Below are positions 22,101 through 34,169 of a stretch of DNA of 64,000 nucleotides, piece by piece (position 1 is the first letter of the stretch; the number at the start of each line of letters is the position of its first letter). Both the position numbers and the translations under genes were made by a program. Source of the DNA: Liquidambar formosana (lineage: Eukaryota > Streptophyta > Magnoliopsida > Saxifragales > Altingiaceae); contig CM077826.1 in NCBI GenBank assembly GCA_039720395.1, forward strand, positions 16,369,907-16,433,906, written 5' to 3'. Below the pieces are notes generated by a model that made no database searches, was not told the origin of the DNA, and saw nothing but the letters and a program-made list of their open reading frames with translations.

Positions 22101-25022
22101 ACCAATCCAAAGCTAAAAGGGTTGGTCCAGCTTGTTGAAAAAGGAGAGGCTGTGGGTCCTTAGAGGTATTATGATGGAGTACTTTTCTATAAGGAAAGAA
22201 TCTATCTGGCAGAAGATTCTCCTTTGATTAATGCAATTGTTGGTCAATTCCACAATAGTTCACATGAAGGCTATTGCAAAACTCTTCATCGAATTCGGTC
22301 AAATTTCTACTGGCGAGGTATGCTAGCCACACATCAAGAGTTTTATCAAGAATTGTGATACATGTCAGCGTCACAAGGCTGAAAATATAGCCCCAGCTGG
22401 TCTGCTGCAACCATTGCCAATTCCTCAACAGGTATGGGAAGATATATCAATGGATTTTATAGATGGATTACCCTTGTCAAAAGGAAATCCACTATAATGG
22501 TAGTTGTTGACAGACTTTCCAAATATGCTCACTTTGTTCCTATTTCCCATCCATATACTGCTGTTGGGGTTGCTCAAGTATTTTTTGATTACATTTTTAA
22601 ATTGCATGGTATGCCAAGAACCATTGTTTGCGATAGAGATGCTACTTTCACCAGTGGGTTTTGGTCAGAATTATTCCGTTTAAATGGCACTGCCTTTAAT
22701 TTTAGCTCTGCTTACCACCCTCAAACGGATGGTCAAAGTGAGGTTGTCAATCGGACGGTAGAAATGTATTTACGTTGTTTCACAAGTTCTCAGCCTAAGG
22801 ATTGGGTCAAATGGTTGACATGGGCAGAGTATTGCTACAACACTAGTTGGCATTCCGCAACAAAGAGGACTCCCTTTGAAGTGGTGTATGGGCGGACCCC
22901 ACCTACTCTACTAACTTATGTTCAAGGAACTGCCAAGGTAGCAGCTGTGGAGCTCGAGTTGCTGGATAGAGATCAAGTTGTTAAGGAGCTACGAATGAAT
23001 CTCAAGGAAGCCCAAGTCAGGATGAAAAAAACTTATGATACACGTCACACGGAGAGAGAATTTGTAGAAGGTGATTGGGTTTATCTGAAACTTCAACCTT
23101 ATAGGCAAGTTTCTTTGTCCTTGAGAAGAAATCTTAAGCTCTCTCCCAAATATTATGGACCATTCAAGGTGCTCAAGAAGATAGGAGCTGTGGCTTACAA
23201 ACTGGAGTTGCCTGCCGGGACCCGGATCCATCCAGTGTTTCATGTGTCCTTGTAGACACCCCATTTTGTACCGGTTGTCATCTTAAGTCCCGTGGCCCCG
23301 ATGATGAGTTTAGTGTGGTTATTTACGGATTATCCTTTAAGAATTAGTGTGAATCACAGCATGGGATTTTTGGTTAAAATGAAAAGAAAATTATTTTATT
23401 AAATTAGCCATTTTTATCATGCCACTAACACGTGTACGTATGTGATGAGTGTGTGTACACACATACGGTACATGTGCATGCGTGTTAGCGGTCAGTCTCC
23501 TAATTTTTACAAAAGACAATTTCCTTTTCCTATTCAGATTAGAAGTCTTTTATTATTATAAAATACCTTTTGATTATTCTCCAAAGAAACCTAATCTAGG
23601 AAGGAAAGGGAAACTCCAGATTTCAGCTATAAATACTCTCTTAATGTCTTTAAAAAAGGCGGGAGGAGGATAGGGTTTAAAGGGAGTGAAATTCGTCATA
23701 ATTCAGCAGCAGATTTTCTGAAAACCAGAAGTCGTATTTTAATCATAACTTTTTCATCCGAAGTCGGAATTTAATGAAATTGGTCTTTTTAGAAAGATAA
23801 TTCAATTCTCTACAACTTTGTATTTCACAAGCTTTGTCCAATTCCAACATTTTCATACTCAAAAACGCGATTGAAGTTGCTGCTGTTGAAAAGTGACGAA
23901 AATCACTTTTCTTTTTTCTTGTTCTCTTTTTTATTTTCTATTTCTTTTCAAAGTTGAGTGAGTTTTGATCTCTTTGCTGTGATACCACTTTGACGAAAAG
24001 GAGGATTCGTGTTGGTTTGATTCAATCTAAAGACCTGAGGAGCCACGAATAATTACAAAGTCGGTAAATTTACTTTTATTTAAATTTTATTTTAGTTCTT
24101 CTTTTTATTATTTTTATTTTATTTTATTTTATTTTTGTCTAAAGCATGATTAGCATGATTTAGGTTTAGTTTTTATATTTGCATTTATTTGTTTTTAGGT
24201 TTAGTTTTATTTTATTTATTTTGGGATGCATGATGTAGACTGATATGTGAGTTCTGTGATTCTGCGTGAAATGCCTATTAGGTGCGTACGCATATATCAG
24301 TGATGCGTACGCACCAATCAGTGATGCGTACGCACCTTACCTCGGCAGACAGATTGTTTGTTTATTATTTTATTTAGTTTTGTTCTTAGTTGATTAGTAT
24401 CTGGTTGGTCTTTTGTATATTCTGATATCTGCTTTTTAATATATTCTTTTATTCTCTTTTCTTTATTTATTCATTATTTTGGTCATTGTGTATGCCGTTA
24501 TTATTGCATGATTTAGGGTCAATTTTAATGGAGCATTTAGATTAATTAAAGCAATTAATCATGTGTGGGGGCCGGTTCCAACCGGGCGTGGCTGGGTGCC
24601 TAACACCTTCCCAGCTGCGTACCCTAACTCCGAACCCGAATCTCTGGTTATGACGAGCTACACCCTGCTAGGGTTCACTCGTTCCCATTATTGGGTGGCG
24701 ACTCCTCTCCGTGTTAGTCCTTTGAGGCTAATGCGTATTCTCGAGCTATGTGGTATCTAGGGCGTGGCGCCCACAGTCCTTGCTCAAGAAGAAGCTTGGG
24801 GAAACTATTTCAGTCCAGCCTCAACTGCCTTTGGTGAGAGATGAAGATGAAAGATTAATTCCTAGACCACAAGCAATCTTGGACCATCGCACGCGAAAGG
24901 GAAAGGAAGAGATTTTAATTCATTGGCAAGGTCTCTCTCCTTCAGAAGCTACTTGGGAAGATCTTGATTATATGAAGAAGCAATTTCCTGACTATGCTCT
25001 TGAGGACAAGAGCAAACCTTAA
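19182..25022 (+). pseudogene. Gypsy gag-pol with chromodomain, interrupted
   Basis: From ATG 19182 an uninterrupted frame of 993 residues runs to TAG 22161-22163. It holds gag, a zinc knuckle (CYNCNEKFSPGHRC, near residue 274), protease (VLVDSGSTHNF, near 350), reverse transcriptase with FFDDILIYSK (near 692) and RNase H. RT has FEL where FGL is usual. After the stop the integrase continues: its HHCC finger is hit by a 1-base net gain near 22349, and the frame is restored by loss of one A in an A-run near 22485. The D-D-E core is visible with [12 protein letters not shown]. The frame is then cut at 23250 by a solo LTR and resumes at 24781 with a short chromodomain (HWQGLSPSEATWED) and a stop at 25022. 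Without those breaks it would be one polyprotein. Confidence 0.93.
23251..24775 (+). mobile_element. Solo LTR, Tat/Ogre-like, inside the Gypsy integrase
   Basis: 1525 bp starting TGTAGACACCCC and ending GGCGCCCACA, flanked by exact GTCCT duplications (23246-23250 and 24776-24780). Removing it and one duplicate restores an in-frame HVSLLKKKLG. The 3' part contains GGTGCCTAACACCTTCCC and GGTGGCGACTCC, words typical of Tat/Ogre LTR ends. At 24280-24345 a short array of the palindrome TGCGTACGCA occurs. Confidence 0.93.
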
Positions 25023-25033
25023 GGGGAAAGGGA
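25021..25033 (+). other. Polypurine tract of the Gypsy element
   Basis: AAGGGGAAAGGGA directly before the 3' LTR, overlapping the end of the pol frame. Confidence 0.9.
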
Positions 25034-25382
25034 TGTTACGCACATGTTTTTCGTGGGTCTATGATGGTAGTTAGCAAGTTGTTATGTTTGCCTATTTTTT
25101 AGCTTAGTTGCTTATTAGGAGTCCAAGTTGTTATGTCTTCCTATTTTTCAGCTTTAGTTGCTTATTTTATTCCTAGAATTATGCAAGTTAACGTTAGGAG
25201 TATTTGTATTTAAGGAAGCTGCTTATCAATAAAAAAACCATCTGTTGAATTATCTGAGAACACTGTGTGTTACCGGAGGAGTTGGATTCCCTCGAAGCAA
25301 TCCAAAACAATTTCAGCTTTCTTGTTCACTTTCTTCTTTCTCTACAACTGAAATCATAGGGAAGGACACGGCAAATCCACCA
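25034..25382 (+). repeat. 3' LTR of the Gypsy element
   Basis: 349 bp, two differences from the 5' LTR (CTGTTG for CTATTG; GAGGAGTTGG for GAGGAATTGG). Confidence 0.95.
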
Positions 25383-25387
25383 CAACC

Positions 25388-28229
25388 TCTCAAATACAAC
25401 TTAATTATATGGCAAAAATAGCTGCATTCATCATCAAATTTGATGTTAATTGCATAAATTCAAGCAAGGGGCCTGGATTGCCACCTACCCAAGTGACCCA
25501 ACATTAATATGACAGTGCAACGAACTCAACTCAATTTTTCAGTCAGGGAGCATTTGGACGTTCTATGAAAATTGATTTTTTTTTTTTTTTCCCATTATTT
25601 TTCTCATTGCAATTGAACATGAAAGCTCCATCATCTTGAACGAGGCCATCCAAGGAAACGGGAGCAATCCCCACAAATGCTGAAATGGGATCAGTTTCAG
25701 AATTTCATAAAACCATACGATTCAGTTTTCACTCTCATTTGTAACTACAGTTGCCCTTTTGTTCCATGACCCCTTTGACAATAAATGTTGTTTATACCAA
25801 ATAATATACTGATTTCCTAGGGACGACCGAAGATGTGTTCAAACATATGAATATTAGGTGCAACTAATATTAAAAGGAATTATTATTATATATATATATA
25901 GATATAGATGTGTGTGTAGAGAGAGAAAGAAGGAATAGGGAAAAAGAACATTGGTGTATGGCAAAAATGTTAGTAAATAGAAACTGAGAGTAAAATATAT
26001 ATATATATATATATATACTTATGAGGGGCAAGTTTACAAATGTATCTAAAATAGGTATAGAAATTTATAATTTTAATTTTAAAAAATTGAGGCATTACCG
26101 CCTGCGGCTGGTCGCATGCTAGGTTACATGGTTTTCATGAGTCTTGTACTAATCTAACCCATATAGATTGTGAGATCTTAAATGGTCTGGACTTTATCTA
26201 AAAATTTTATTTGTCGTTAAAAAAAGAAAGAAAAATTTGCCAATCACACGATAGAAAAACGTGTACATATATGAGAATAACGAGATTCTGAGAACAAGTA
26301 ATAGAAACGAAGCAATTGTAAATTTATATAAAGCAACTGAGAAATGAGTCTAAAGATATCCGGTTGTACTTTCAATGGATATAAGAGAAATTAAACCTTA
26401 AGTCCCCAAAGGAGAAAGAAATTTGCACGGCACCATCCTCACTTTTTCTCATTCAGACACCAAATTAAATTAAAATAATGAGATAGTGGAAATCGCAATG
26501 GCATGATTACGATTTTGTTCCTCATTTTTCGCACACCCGACAACGGAAAGTAATAAAGAAAATCGAAATCGCATTGGTAGCACGCCATCACCTTTTCCCA
26601 CACCCACTCAACTCGCAAGACTCTTCATATCAACCTTTTACACTAATTCATGTGTTAAATGAGATGGAATATAATGATTTGTTATCTTTGTTATAATTTT
26701 TTGTCTAACTAATAGTGGTGTGACTTGAATACAAAGAATTGGTGTAGGGAATTAATACATATAACACTACAAAAGAAAAAGAAACCAAAACAAAAGAAGA
26801 ATTGAAATCACAATGACATGATTCCTCACCTTTCCCCACTACACTCAACATGAGCAACAAAAAAGAGAGGGTAATTTACACTTTGCCACCTTGAATTACG
26901 ATGAATTATGAGGTATTCAATAACCTCCACCCTTAATTTTAAATCAAACATTTTGCTTCCCCTCAAACTATGGGGCTTTGATACTTCCACTCCTCTCCAT
27001 CCATGGTCTATTGGCCCTAACGATCGAAAGTGGTCATATTATTCTTACATGACCACCTTTAAGTGTACCTAATATCATTTCTAGCATTCTTTTATGTAAG
27101 TAGACATTTTTGCCCTTTATTTATGTCAAATAAGCAATTGGTCCTAGCCCAAGATGAGTGAAGGGAAACTTCATAAGATTCCTAATCTTTTTGTCATGCC
27201 CTTCTTTCATCCCAAGCACGTGAAATAAACCCCTACTTCTGCCTAAGTAGGATGTAAAATTATAAATATTCATTTTTGTCTTGTTATCCGTCCAAAACAT
27301 AAACCATGTGATGATACCCATTTCATTCTCTGCTCTGTTGCCTTACTTTAATGATGGGGCACATGCCATGCATGGGCCACACCGGGGTTGGAAGCTCTAG
27401 TACCATCCACACGTTTTAATATCACCAACGACAATAAATAAATAATAAAAACAAAACGGTGCGCAACACAAATCATGTTTTGTTCCCCATTTACTCTAAT
27501 CATAGCCTCACAGGCTTCAATGTCTCCATCTGTACCCACACCCCAAAGGTGATCTTTTTTTTTTTTTTTTAATTATCTGGGGTATAGGAGGAGGGGTTAA
27601 AATCCCTAACTTATCATAATCCTACCCTTTATTCTATATCCTCTATTCTATATCCTCTCTCACTACTAGACTAGCCGTAATGGCTGCTCAAAGTGAACCT
27701 TACCACACATCAAAATTTCTCTTTTAGAAGCACCATTTCACTTGGAGCATTGCAAAATTTTCTTGTTTCAGGATGCATCTCATCTCACAGCAGCTTCCAG
27801 ACAAACAAAAATGACTTTTATTTCTTATCCTTCATGATTGACCAGATTAATGGCCATCATTATGCCTTACTAGGGTTTGAACTCAACATCCTGTGCATTA
27901 ACGTTCACCTCAGTACTTGGATTGCTTGGTGAGAGCAGGCTGTGGAAGTAAAATATAATCCCAGAACCATTTTTCACTCCAGGGGGCAAACATTTGTGAG
28001 AGAGAGAGAGAGGACAAAATGAAATATCAAATACTACCAAAAGGTATCCATGGACATTAATTTGGCTGTCCTCAATTGATCAAATATGGTACCGGGGCAC
28101 GTGGTGCGAGGAAAAACCGGTGTTTCCTTAACATAACTTAATTCAAACGAAGTATCCGGTTTGTTCTCGCAACAAGAAACAAGAAACAAAATTTTGGAAG
28201 AAGTATGTGTGAAAGGGAAGTCCCATGAT
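25388..28229. other. No gene seen; upstream of the GSH1-like pseudogene
   Basis: Mostly AT-rich DNA. It includes a (TA)n run near 25996-26018 and a GA-rich patch at 25915-25945. Part may be the former promoter and 5' UTR of the GSH1-like gene, displaced by the Gypsy insertion. Around 27825-27880 there is a segment resembling 775-830. No frame carries a recognisable domain. Confidence 0.5.
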
Positions 28230-28450
28230 CTAGTCTATTCCAATGCGACATATTGGGTTTCTCTTGATGAGACCGAGATCCACCTGCAAAACCAAGTGAC
28301 AGAAAAATGCAATCCAATTTACATCGAATACGGTATTAATTAATAGATCACATATAGAAAGCAAATATAGTTGTACCTTGTGTCCAAAGAGATCACGAAT
28401 GTTATCAATGCCGCACAATATCAGGGTCTTTTCCACATGTACGGTCATTG

Positions 28451-29125
28451 GTCAACTTAATTCGGCAGTTATGGTAGAGTTGAACTTATTTCCAAATCTA
28501 TGGTTAATCGTGTTGGCCCAACACGATTTTACCCCGTTTTATACGCCCCAATCAGCCCATATAATGTGTGTATTTGAAGCCTAAAATTGTGGTGGCCCAT
28601 CACAATTTTATTGGAAAGGGAACGGCTATTGCAACCCCCCATTCCTATAAGCCCACCCCCCATCTTTTAGGTTTTTAAGGTTTTATGCAAAATATAAAAA
28701 GTTTTTATGAAAACCGGCCGTGATGTCCACTAGAAAACATCATTTTGAATAACTTTGCAGAAGAAATTTTTTCCAAAATTTATCGTTTAGGTAGACTTTT
28801 TGGCAAAAAAATAAAATAAAGGCTATAAATGGTTAAAAAGTATATTTAAACGATAGATTTTGGAAAAACTTTCTTCTGCAAAGTTGTTCAAAATGATGTT
28901 TTCTAATGGACATCATGGCCAGTTTTCATAAAAACTTTTTATATTTTGCATAAAACCTTAAAAACCTAAAGGATGGGGGGTGGGCTTATAGGAATGGGGG
29001 GTTGCAATAGCCGTTCCCTATTGGAAATTGTGGTGGCCCAACATGATTTTGGCCCATTTTACAGCCCAGAATTGTGTGTTGGTTCAGGCCAAAATCATGG
29101 TGGGCCATCACCATCACGATTTTGG
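28451..29125. repeat. Palindromic repeat with CACGATTTT motifs, copy A (MITE inside)
   Basis: Inverted words such as AATTGTGGTGGCCCA and GGCCCATCACAATTTT alternate. The start (28440-28560) is similar, in the same orientation, to 34170-34320, sharing TTTTATACGCCC and AATCAGCCCATATA. It borders the truncated PheRS motif 3 exon. Element type unknown. Confidence 0.6.
28618..29018. mobile_element. Mutator-type foldback MITE, copy 3
   Basis: 401 bp with ends GGGAACGGCTATTGCAAC and long inverted arms. Exact 9-bp duplication TATTGGAAA at 28609-28617 and 29019-29027. Inserted inside the palindromic repeat 28451-29125. Confidence 0.95.
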
Positions 29126-30560
29126 GGTAAAATCAGAAAAATATAGCCCCAGCAAAATAGAAAAAATCCCAAAGAAAAAAAGGTTTAAAACAAATGCAGC
29201 TCCAGTAAATCCCTAAAAATCATAAGTCTCCAACCAAATTTCTCGTCAAGAATCTCCAACTTTTAAAATTGCGTGTAAAAAACCACGATTCTATGCCTGT
29301 CAAATAAAAATCAAGGTTTTTATTTTGGTACTTCTGTTGGGTTCTCAAAGAATCTTCCATGATTTTTTTGAGCATCCATGAGAACTAGTGTAAAGTTGTA
29401 TGGTTCCACCAGTTGCCCTCACTAACCCCAAAATTGTCATCCCTAAATAAGCTTAGGACTCATTAAAAACTAAACAATTATTGAAAGGTCTCAATAGTCC
29501 TTGAATCCTTGTAATAGAAGTGTCAAGTCAGAACACAAAAATAGGATAGTCTATCATTCATGGTAAATCCTGAAGAGAGCCTGTGATATGGTAGGTAATT
29601 TCATGACCATGACGAAGACATCTGAATTTGTGTGACTAGCAACATTATAAGCACGACTTGGACATCTGAGGATACGAATTTTGAGTAAATAGATGGTTTT
29701 TGACTGGCAGAAATGATTAATTAGGATGTGTTGTTTATTTAAATAGTTCGGATAAGGCACTTTTGACTGATTAGTAGCTTATACATCTGATCTGTCCATT
29801 ATGGTTTATGATGAATTAAGTTTACTGGTCCAACATAAAGTTACAAATGACTAGTTCAACTTTTATTTAATATTACAAATCTGTTAAAAAATAACATATA
29901 ACTAGAACAAAGGTTTTGAGAACTAATTATAAGTAACTTGATCCCAACAAAAAACCATCTCAACAGGTATGAGATGAAGAACAAACTATCATTGAAAGAT
30001 ATGCAAGGTGACAAAGGGCAGTGAATGAAACTAAGAGGAGTCCCCTCTTTTTTTTTTCCTGTGGTTAGGACTTTAGTTCTCTTTGTTCACATAAACGTTT
30101 CTAAATTTTTCCACTTTATTGAGCAGTAAAGCCCACTCTGAAAGCCACACTTATATTGAAAGTTTTGGTTTTAAATTTCATAAACATGTTTCAGCTTCCT
30201 GAATGACTGAAGTCTAGAATAAAAAGGTCTAAAATCTGGAAATGATAGATTTCTTATTTAGCTTAAAAGATGACAGGGGACAACCTTCTGCCAGTAAAGC
30301 AAGCTTTGAATCTAGTGAGTTCTAGCTGTCTATGCAAAAAATGTTACAGCACTACAAGGCAGGAGCAAAAATGCACAATGGATGTATTCCTTTTTACCCC
30401 ATGCCCAATGGATGCATGGGTTAATATACGCAACTTGATTCTAACCAGTCTACAGGAATATGAGCTTTCACTTCAAGATGACAGGAGGTAACAAGAATGA
30501 CCATCCAGCAGTTCTTTTCTAAAACAAAACAAAAAAAACAGGTTGAAAAAATATACGAAC
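29126..30560. other. No gene seen
   Basis: AT-rich DNA with only short frames. It lies in the gap between PheRS-like exons. I looked on the minus strand for the missing PheRS exons and for the next phototropin exon and saw neither. Confidence 0.5.
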
Positions 30561-30640
30561 CGGAGCTATGTACTCTTCAGTTCCAACAAAAGAATTTGAT
30601 GCGCGCATAGGCTCAGCCATAAAGATTGAAGCCGGTTGAC
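30561..30640 (-). pseudogene. Isolated phototropin kinase exon
   Basis: An 80-nt exon-like block with AG before and GT after encodes GQPASIFMAEPMRASNSF followed by VGTEEYIAP. This is the end of the activation-loop insertion and the SNSFVGTEEYIAP segment of phototropin blue-light receptor kinases (AGC VIII group). The neighbouring exons, such as the one with the ITGAGHTSAIDWW segment, are not found on either side. It lies between PheRS-like exons on the same strand, so it is a displaced gene fragment. Phototropin is strongly favoured over other AGC kinases because of the AEP...SNSFVGTEEYIAP context. Confidence 0.85.
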
Positions 30641-32938
30641 CTTTCTGTGTTTTTTCTTTTCATTTGTATTGGGAATCAAAAGCTGCAACAGACACACCCA
30701 TTACCCAAATTAGATAATTGGCACACCTGTGGTTTGCATGGGTTGATATGAAGCCAAAGGATTAGCAAATTAGTGACCTCATGAAGTCTTAAACCTTGGT
30801 CATTGGTTAATTTTTTTATGACAGAGGAAACATTGTTGAATGAGAGATATTTGAGAATGGGTTTAATCCTCTCAAAAAATAAATGGGTTTAAGTAGTCTG
30901 TCAAATTTAAATTCAAATTCTGAATTCAAAGAGAAGAGTGCCCGAGAAGGAGATCGAAATTGGGAAAAGGGGCTTTGTGTGGGTTTCATCACACACGCAC
31001 AAACTCACTCCGTTTAGCTTCTCACGCACTATCTCTCACATTCAAATTTTGAAATGTGTATCACACTTTCTCTCTCTAACTATTCCTACAATAGTTACTA
31101 TTACTCAATGACTCCTATCCTTTATTTCTATGTTCAAGAAACCCCCTAACCTTCCTATTGTTCAGCTACCAAATGAATATTTAGGGTTTTTTGGGATTTA
31201 GATTTGGGGAGTTTGCATATGTGTTGAATTTTTGGAGTACATTTTAGGGGTTTATCTTAGGATTCTGTGAATTCATATATGTAAATTTTTTAATGATTTT
31301 GCTAACTGCTATTTCTATAGGAATTTTGTTTCTTGATAAGATATCAACTAACCAACTTTATTGAAATTTGGATTCAACATCGCTGAGTTCATGGTATTAT
31401 TATTTTCGTTCAGAACATCGTTTTTTCCTAACTTATATATTTTTTCTCCATGTTGTTATGTTTGGATTAATTAGCGCTAAAATAATGATTTTGTTTATGG
31501 ATTTGTTGTTTTCCTTGGATCTAACAACACAAGGGGTAGAATTTCTGGGTTTCGAATGAGACGCCTCCACGGCTAATCCTTCCTGATAAGTAACATCTTC
31601 AACGCCTTCTTAAAGTGAGATATCCCAAGGTAGGTGTCATTTTTAAAATTCTATGTCAATGCATTTTTTTTTTATAGGTTACATGCTATTTTGGTGGTTA
31701 CTATTATCATTAATTGCTTATATTTGCGTCGTTTTTTGCGGGAATTTTGCTCTTTATCCAAATGCTCTGTTAGGCTATAGATCATAAATCAAATCATGTG
31801 AGATTAATAGTCGCTAAGAACAAGAAAATTAAGCAATCAAATCAAAGAATACTATCATATGCATAATGAAAAATGTACACCTAAATACGTCAGCAAAGTA
31901 CCATCCACTCTTTCCAAAAAAATCATGCATATTTATTTCTAATACACCAAATTCATAAATTATATAGAGAATTTAGTAGCACATCAAAAGCAGTTCCTGT
32001 TACTAACTTCGAATACTAAACAAAACACCAATTTTCCCCCCAATAAACACCTAAAGAATTGTACAATATTATACTCCTATCAAAATGGCAGAAAGAGAGA
32101 GAGAAAGAGCATGAGAGAGTGGTTAGTGTCATTTTCCCCCCAATTTTCCAGCATACTTTCTTTCCTTATAATTTTCTTTGGCAACCAAACAAAAAAAACC
32201 AGAATCCCTCAAATTTTTTATCCTTTCCTTCGTAAAATCCACGAACCAAACAGAGGGTAAACCTCCGTTTGGTTTCCGAGAAAATGCAGGAAAATAAAAG
32301 ATATTGCAACTTTGAAATTTCGTATCTTTTGTTTTCATTTGACTCAGTTTTCTCAGCAACCAAATCCAGGGTGAATAGAATTGAAGAAAAATTACAAAAA
32401 GCAAAAAACATGCTATAGCATCGTTTGTTTTGCCTTTCCGAAGCAATTACACCGTTTTTTTCAAAAATCAAGTGCTTTCCAAAATGCTCACCAGACAATT
32501 AATACCTAAATTTTAAATCATTAAACCCTAATGTGCAGTCATTTTTCCTACAACTACTTGAATGGCTCCATATCAGTCTTGAGGGCTTCATTGCACACCA
32601 CATTATGTAAGCTCTCTGTCTCTCTCTCTCTCTTCACAATGTACACAAAAAATCATCAAAGCAGAGAAAAACCGAGAGAGGGGGGAGGGGTGAGGAAAGC
32701 CCTAGATTTTTCGATCCATTTGCCGTACCTGTGACTGTTGCTGCGATAATGAGTGAGCTGGATATCGTCGACGGCTAATGGAGACCAGACGATGGTGGAT
32801 CTAAGGCGAGATCGTTGATCGTCCACCGATGGGGGAGCTTTGGCGTCGGCGGCGGCGGTGGATGGCAGATCCTCAGCGTCGACGTTGCGGGCGTGGTCTT
32901 CGGCTTCCGTATGACGTCGGCGGCGTGGTCTCCGGTTC

Positions 32939-33014
32939 ACAGAGAGAGAGAGATGGAAAGAGAAAGCAAGAGGGATAGCGAGAGAGAGAGGAAGAGAGAG
33001 AGAGAGAGTGAGTG
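32939..33014. repeat. (GA)n microsatellite-like tract
   Basis: Mostly GAGA with a few interruptions, changing to GTGTGAGTGAG at the right end. Confidence 0.85.
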
Positions 33015-33059
33015 TGTGAGTGAGAGAGTGGCTGGTAGGAGGTGTATTTTACCCAAACC

Positions 33060-33240
33060 CGTGAAACCCTAAACCACGACTTAGGGGTATACTTCACCGT
33101 ATGTATACGCCTGAGTATAAAATGAGTTTAGTAAATCGTGGTCTTCCGCAACGATTTTTTGATTCCTATACCCCTTTTATACGGTTAAGAACATTTGGTA
33201 TAAAAAACCATAAAATCGTGTCTCCTCACCACGACTCACT
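33060..33240. repeat. Palindromic CACGATTTT-type repeat, diverged copy
   Basis: Contains AAATCGTGG, ATAAAATCGTG and CACGACT words in both orientations, like 28451-29125 and 34240-34520. It lies just upstream (on the minus strand) of nothing recognisable and 300 bp from the PheRS motif 2 exon. Confidence 0.4.
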
Positions 33241-34169
33241 GTAAATTTGGAAATAAGTTTATTTTCACTCTACTTTTTGAAATAAGTCTCTGAACAACAG
33301 TAAAAATGGAATGGCCCCGAAATTAGAAAACTTGGGTTGCAGCTGGTCTGGCCATTGAGTTGAGTGCATCAATTCTAGGCTCAAGTACGGGTCAGTTCTC
33401 AATTTGATGCCCCAGAGTCCAGACAATCAATTAAGCATTTGATGCCAGATTTAACCAACATGAACAAAATTGCACCCCCAGTGAACACCCAAGGAAACTC
33501 AAACCCCAGCAGATATAATTTAGCCAATAGATAGATACCTTCAATCTGGTGAAACTCTGCAAGATGAGTTCGATCTACGGCTTCATTTCTGAAAACACGA
33601 TCTATAGAGAAGGACTTTTTGGGGGCAAAAGGTTTCTGGGCATAAAAAACAATTGATTAATTTCTCAGAACGAAAATGATTGCCAAAGCCTCCAAATATA
33701 AATACCAAAAATGAGTTACAGAGAAAGCTTCCATATAAAAAGGGGTAACAAAAAATCTTGCAAGCAATGGCTAAATTTTAACTCATTATTCAACTGTATG
33801 CATACTCATATTAAGGCTTTATGGCATGCTGATTTCAATATTCAAAACTCCATCAGGAATAACAGGAGGACAGGTAGCAAAAACAACAGAACCAAGACTC
33901 TGAGATCGATAATACTGCATTTTCGTCACTATTTATGACAAGGCAAGCACAGGTAATAGTTGTGTTATACAACAACACCAAAGTTGAAACTGCTCAGATA
34001 GAAATCACCAAAGCCCTTGAGAGAGGAGCTAAACGATACTCATCATACATGTCATTTTTCCTAACTCTGCCATAAATCCGGCATCAAGCACTTTGCTGTT
34101 ATCATATCATTTGCAGTTTGAGAGGGGAGGGGGAGCGGGAGGGGGAGGGGGAGGGAGGGGTCTCTTCCA

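Larger units (their letters stand above)
18812..25382 (+). mobile_element. Young Ty3/Gypsy chromodomain retrotransposon
   Basis: 349-bp LTRs (18812-19160 and 25034-25382) differ at two visible positions. The 5-bp target duplication CAACC (18807-18811 and 25383-25387) is exact. PBS, PPT, gag-pol and a C-terminal chromodomain are all present. It inserted 43 bp upstream of the GSH1-like start codon, in the opposite orientation to that gene, probably in a 5' UTR intron since a splice-acceptor-like TTTCTCAG precedes the ATG. A solo LTR (23251-24775) interrupts it. Likely a Reina-type chromodomain lineage, by short LTR and domain order. Confidence 0.96.
30641..33538. other. No gene identified; mixed low-complexity DNA
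   Basis: Frames at about 32129-32500 (minus) and 32656-32940 (minus) are long for the region but match nothing I know. The segment 32720-32940 is GC-rich (GGCGGCGGCGG near 32850), and might be an old promoter or first exon. A (GA)n tract follows. No domain is visible. Confidence 0.4.
28230..33635 (-). pseudogene. Phenylalanyl-tRNA synthetase alpha subunit, scattered exons
   Basis: Three minus-strand pieces match cytosolic PheRS alpha. 33539-33635 is a clean 97-nt exon (AG before, GT after) with [20 protein letters not shown] then [11 protein letters not shown], the class II motif 2 region. 28377 to about 28445 encodes GIDNIRDLFGHK of motif 3, and 28230-28283 is the last exon, VDLGLIKRNPICRIGID and stop. 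The order is correct, but about 100 residues (the part with the tRNA-synthetase core between motifs 2 and 3) are not found in the 5 kb between. The motif 3 exon loses similarity at its 5' side (VEKTLILC for LERPTMILY), next to a palindromic repeat. A MULE MITE and a phototropin exon lie in the gap. I call it a rearranged pseudogene; an undetected diverged exon cannot be excluded. Confidence 0.8.

Noticed and set aside
32129..32498. Two overlapping minus-strand frames of about 105-110 residues
   Set aside because: Two different frames of the same AT-rich DNA; neither resembles a known protein and splice signals are not convincing.
32656..33097. Arg/Ser-rich frames on both strands
   Set aside because: They come from GC-rich DNA and the (GA)n tract; compositional artefacts.
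28230..33635. A functional PheRS alpha gene
   Set aside because: The exons for the core between motifs 2 and 3 are not visible and the motif 3 exon is truncated next to a repeat.
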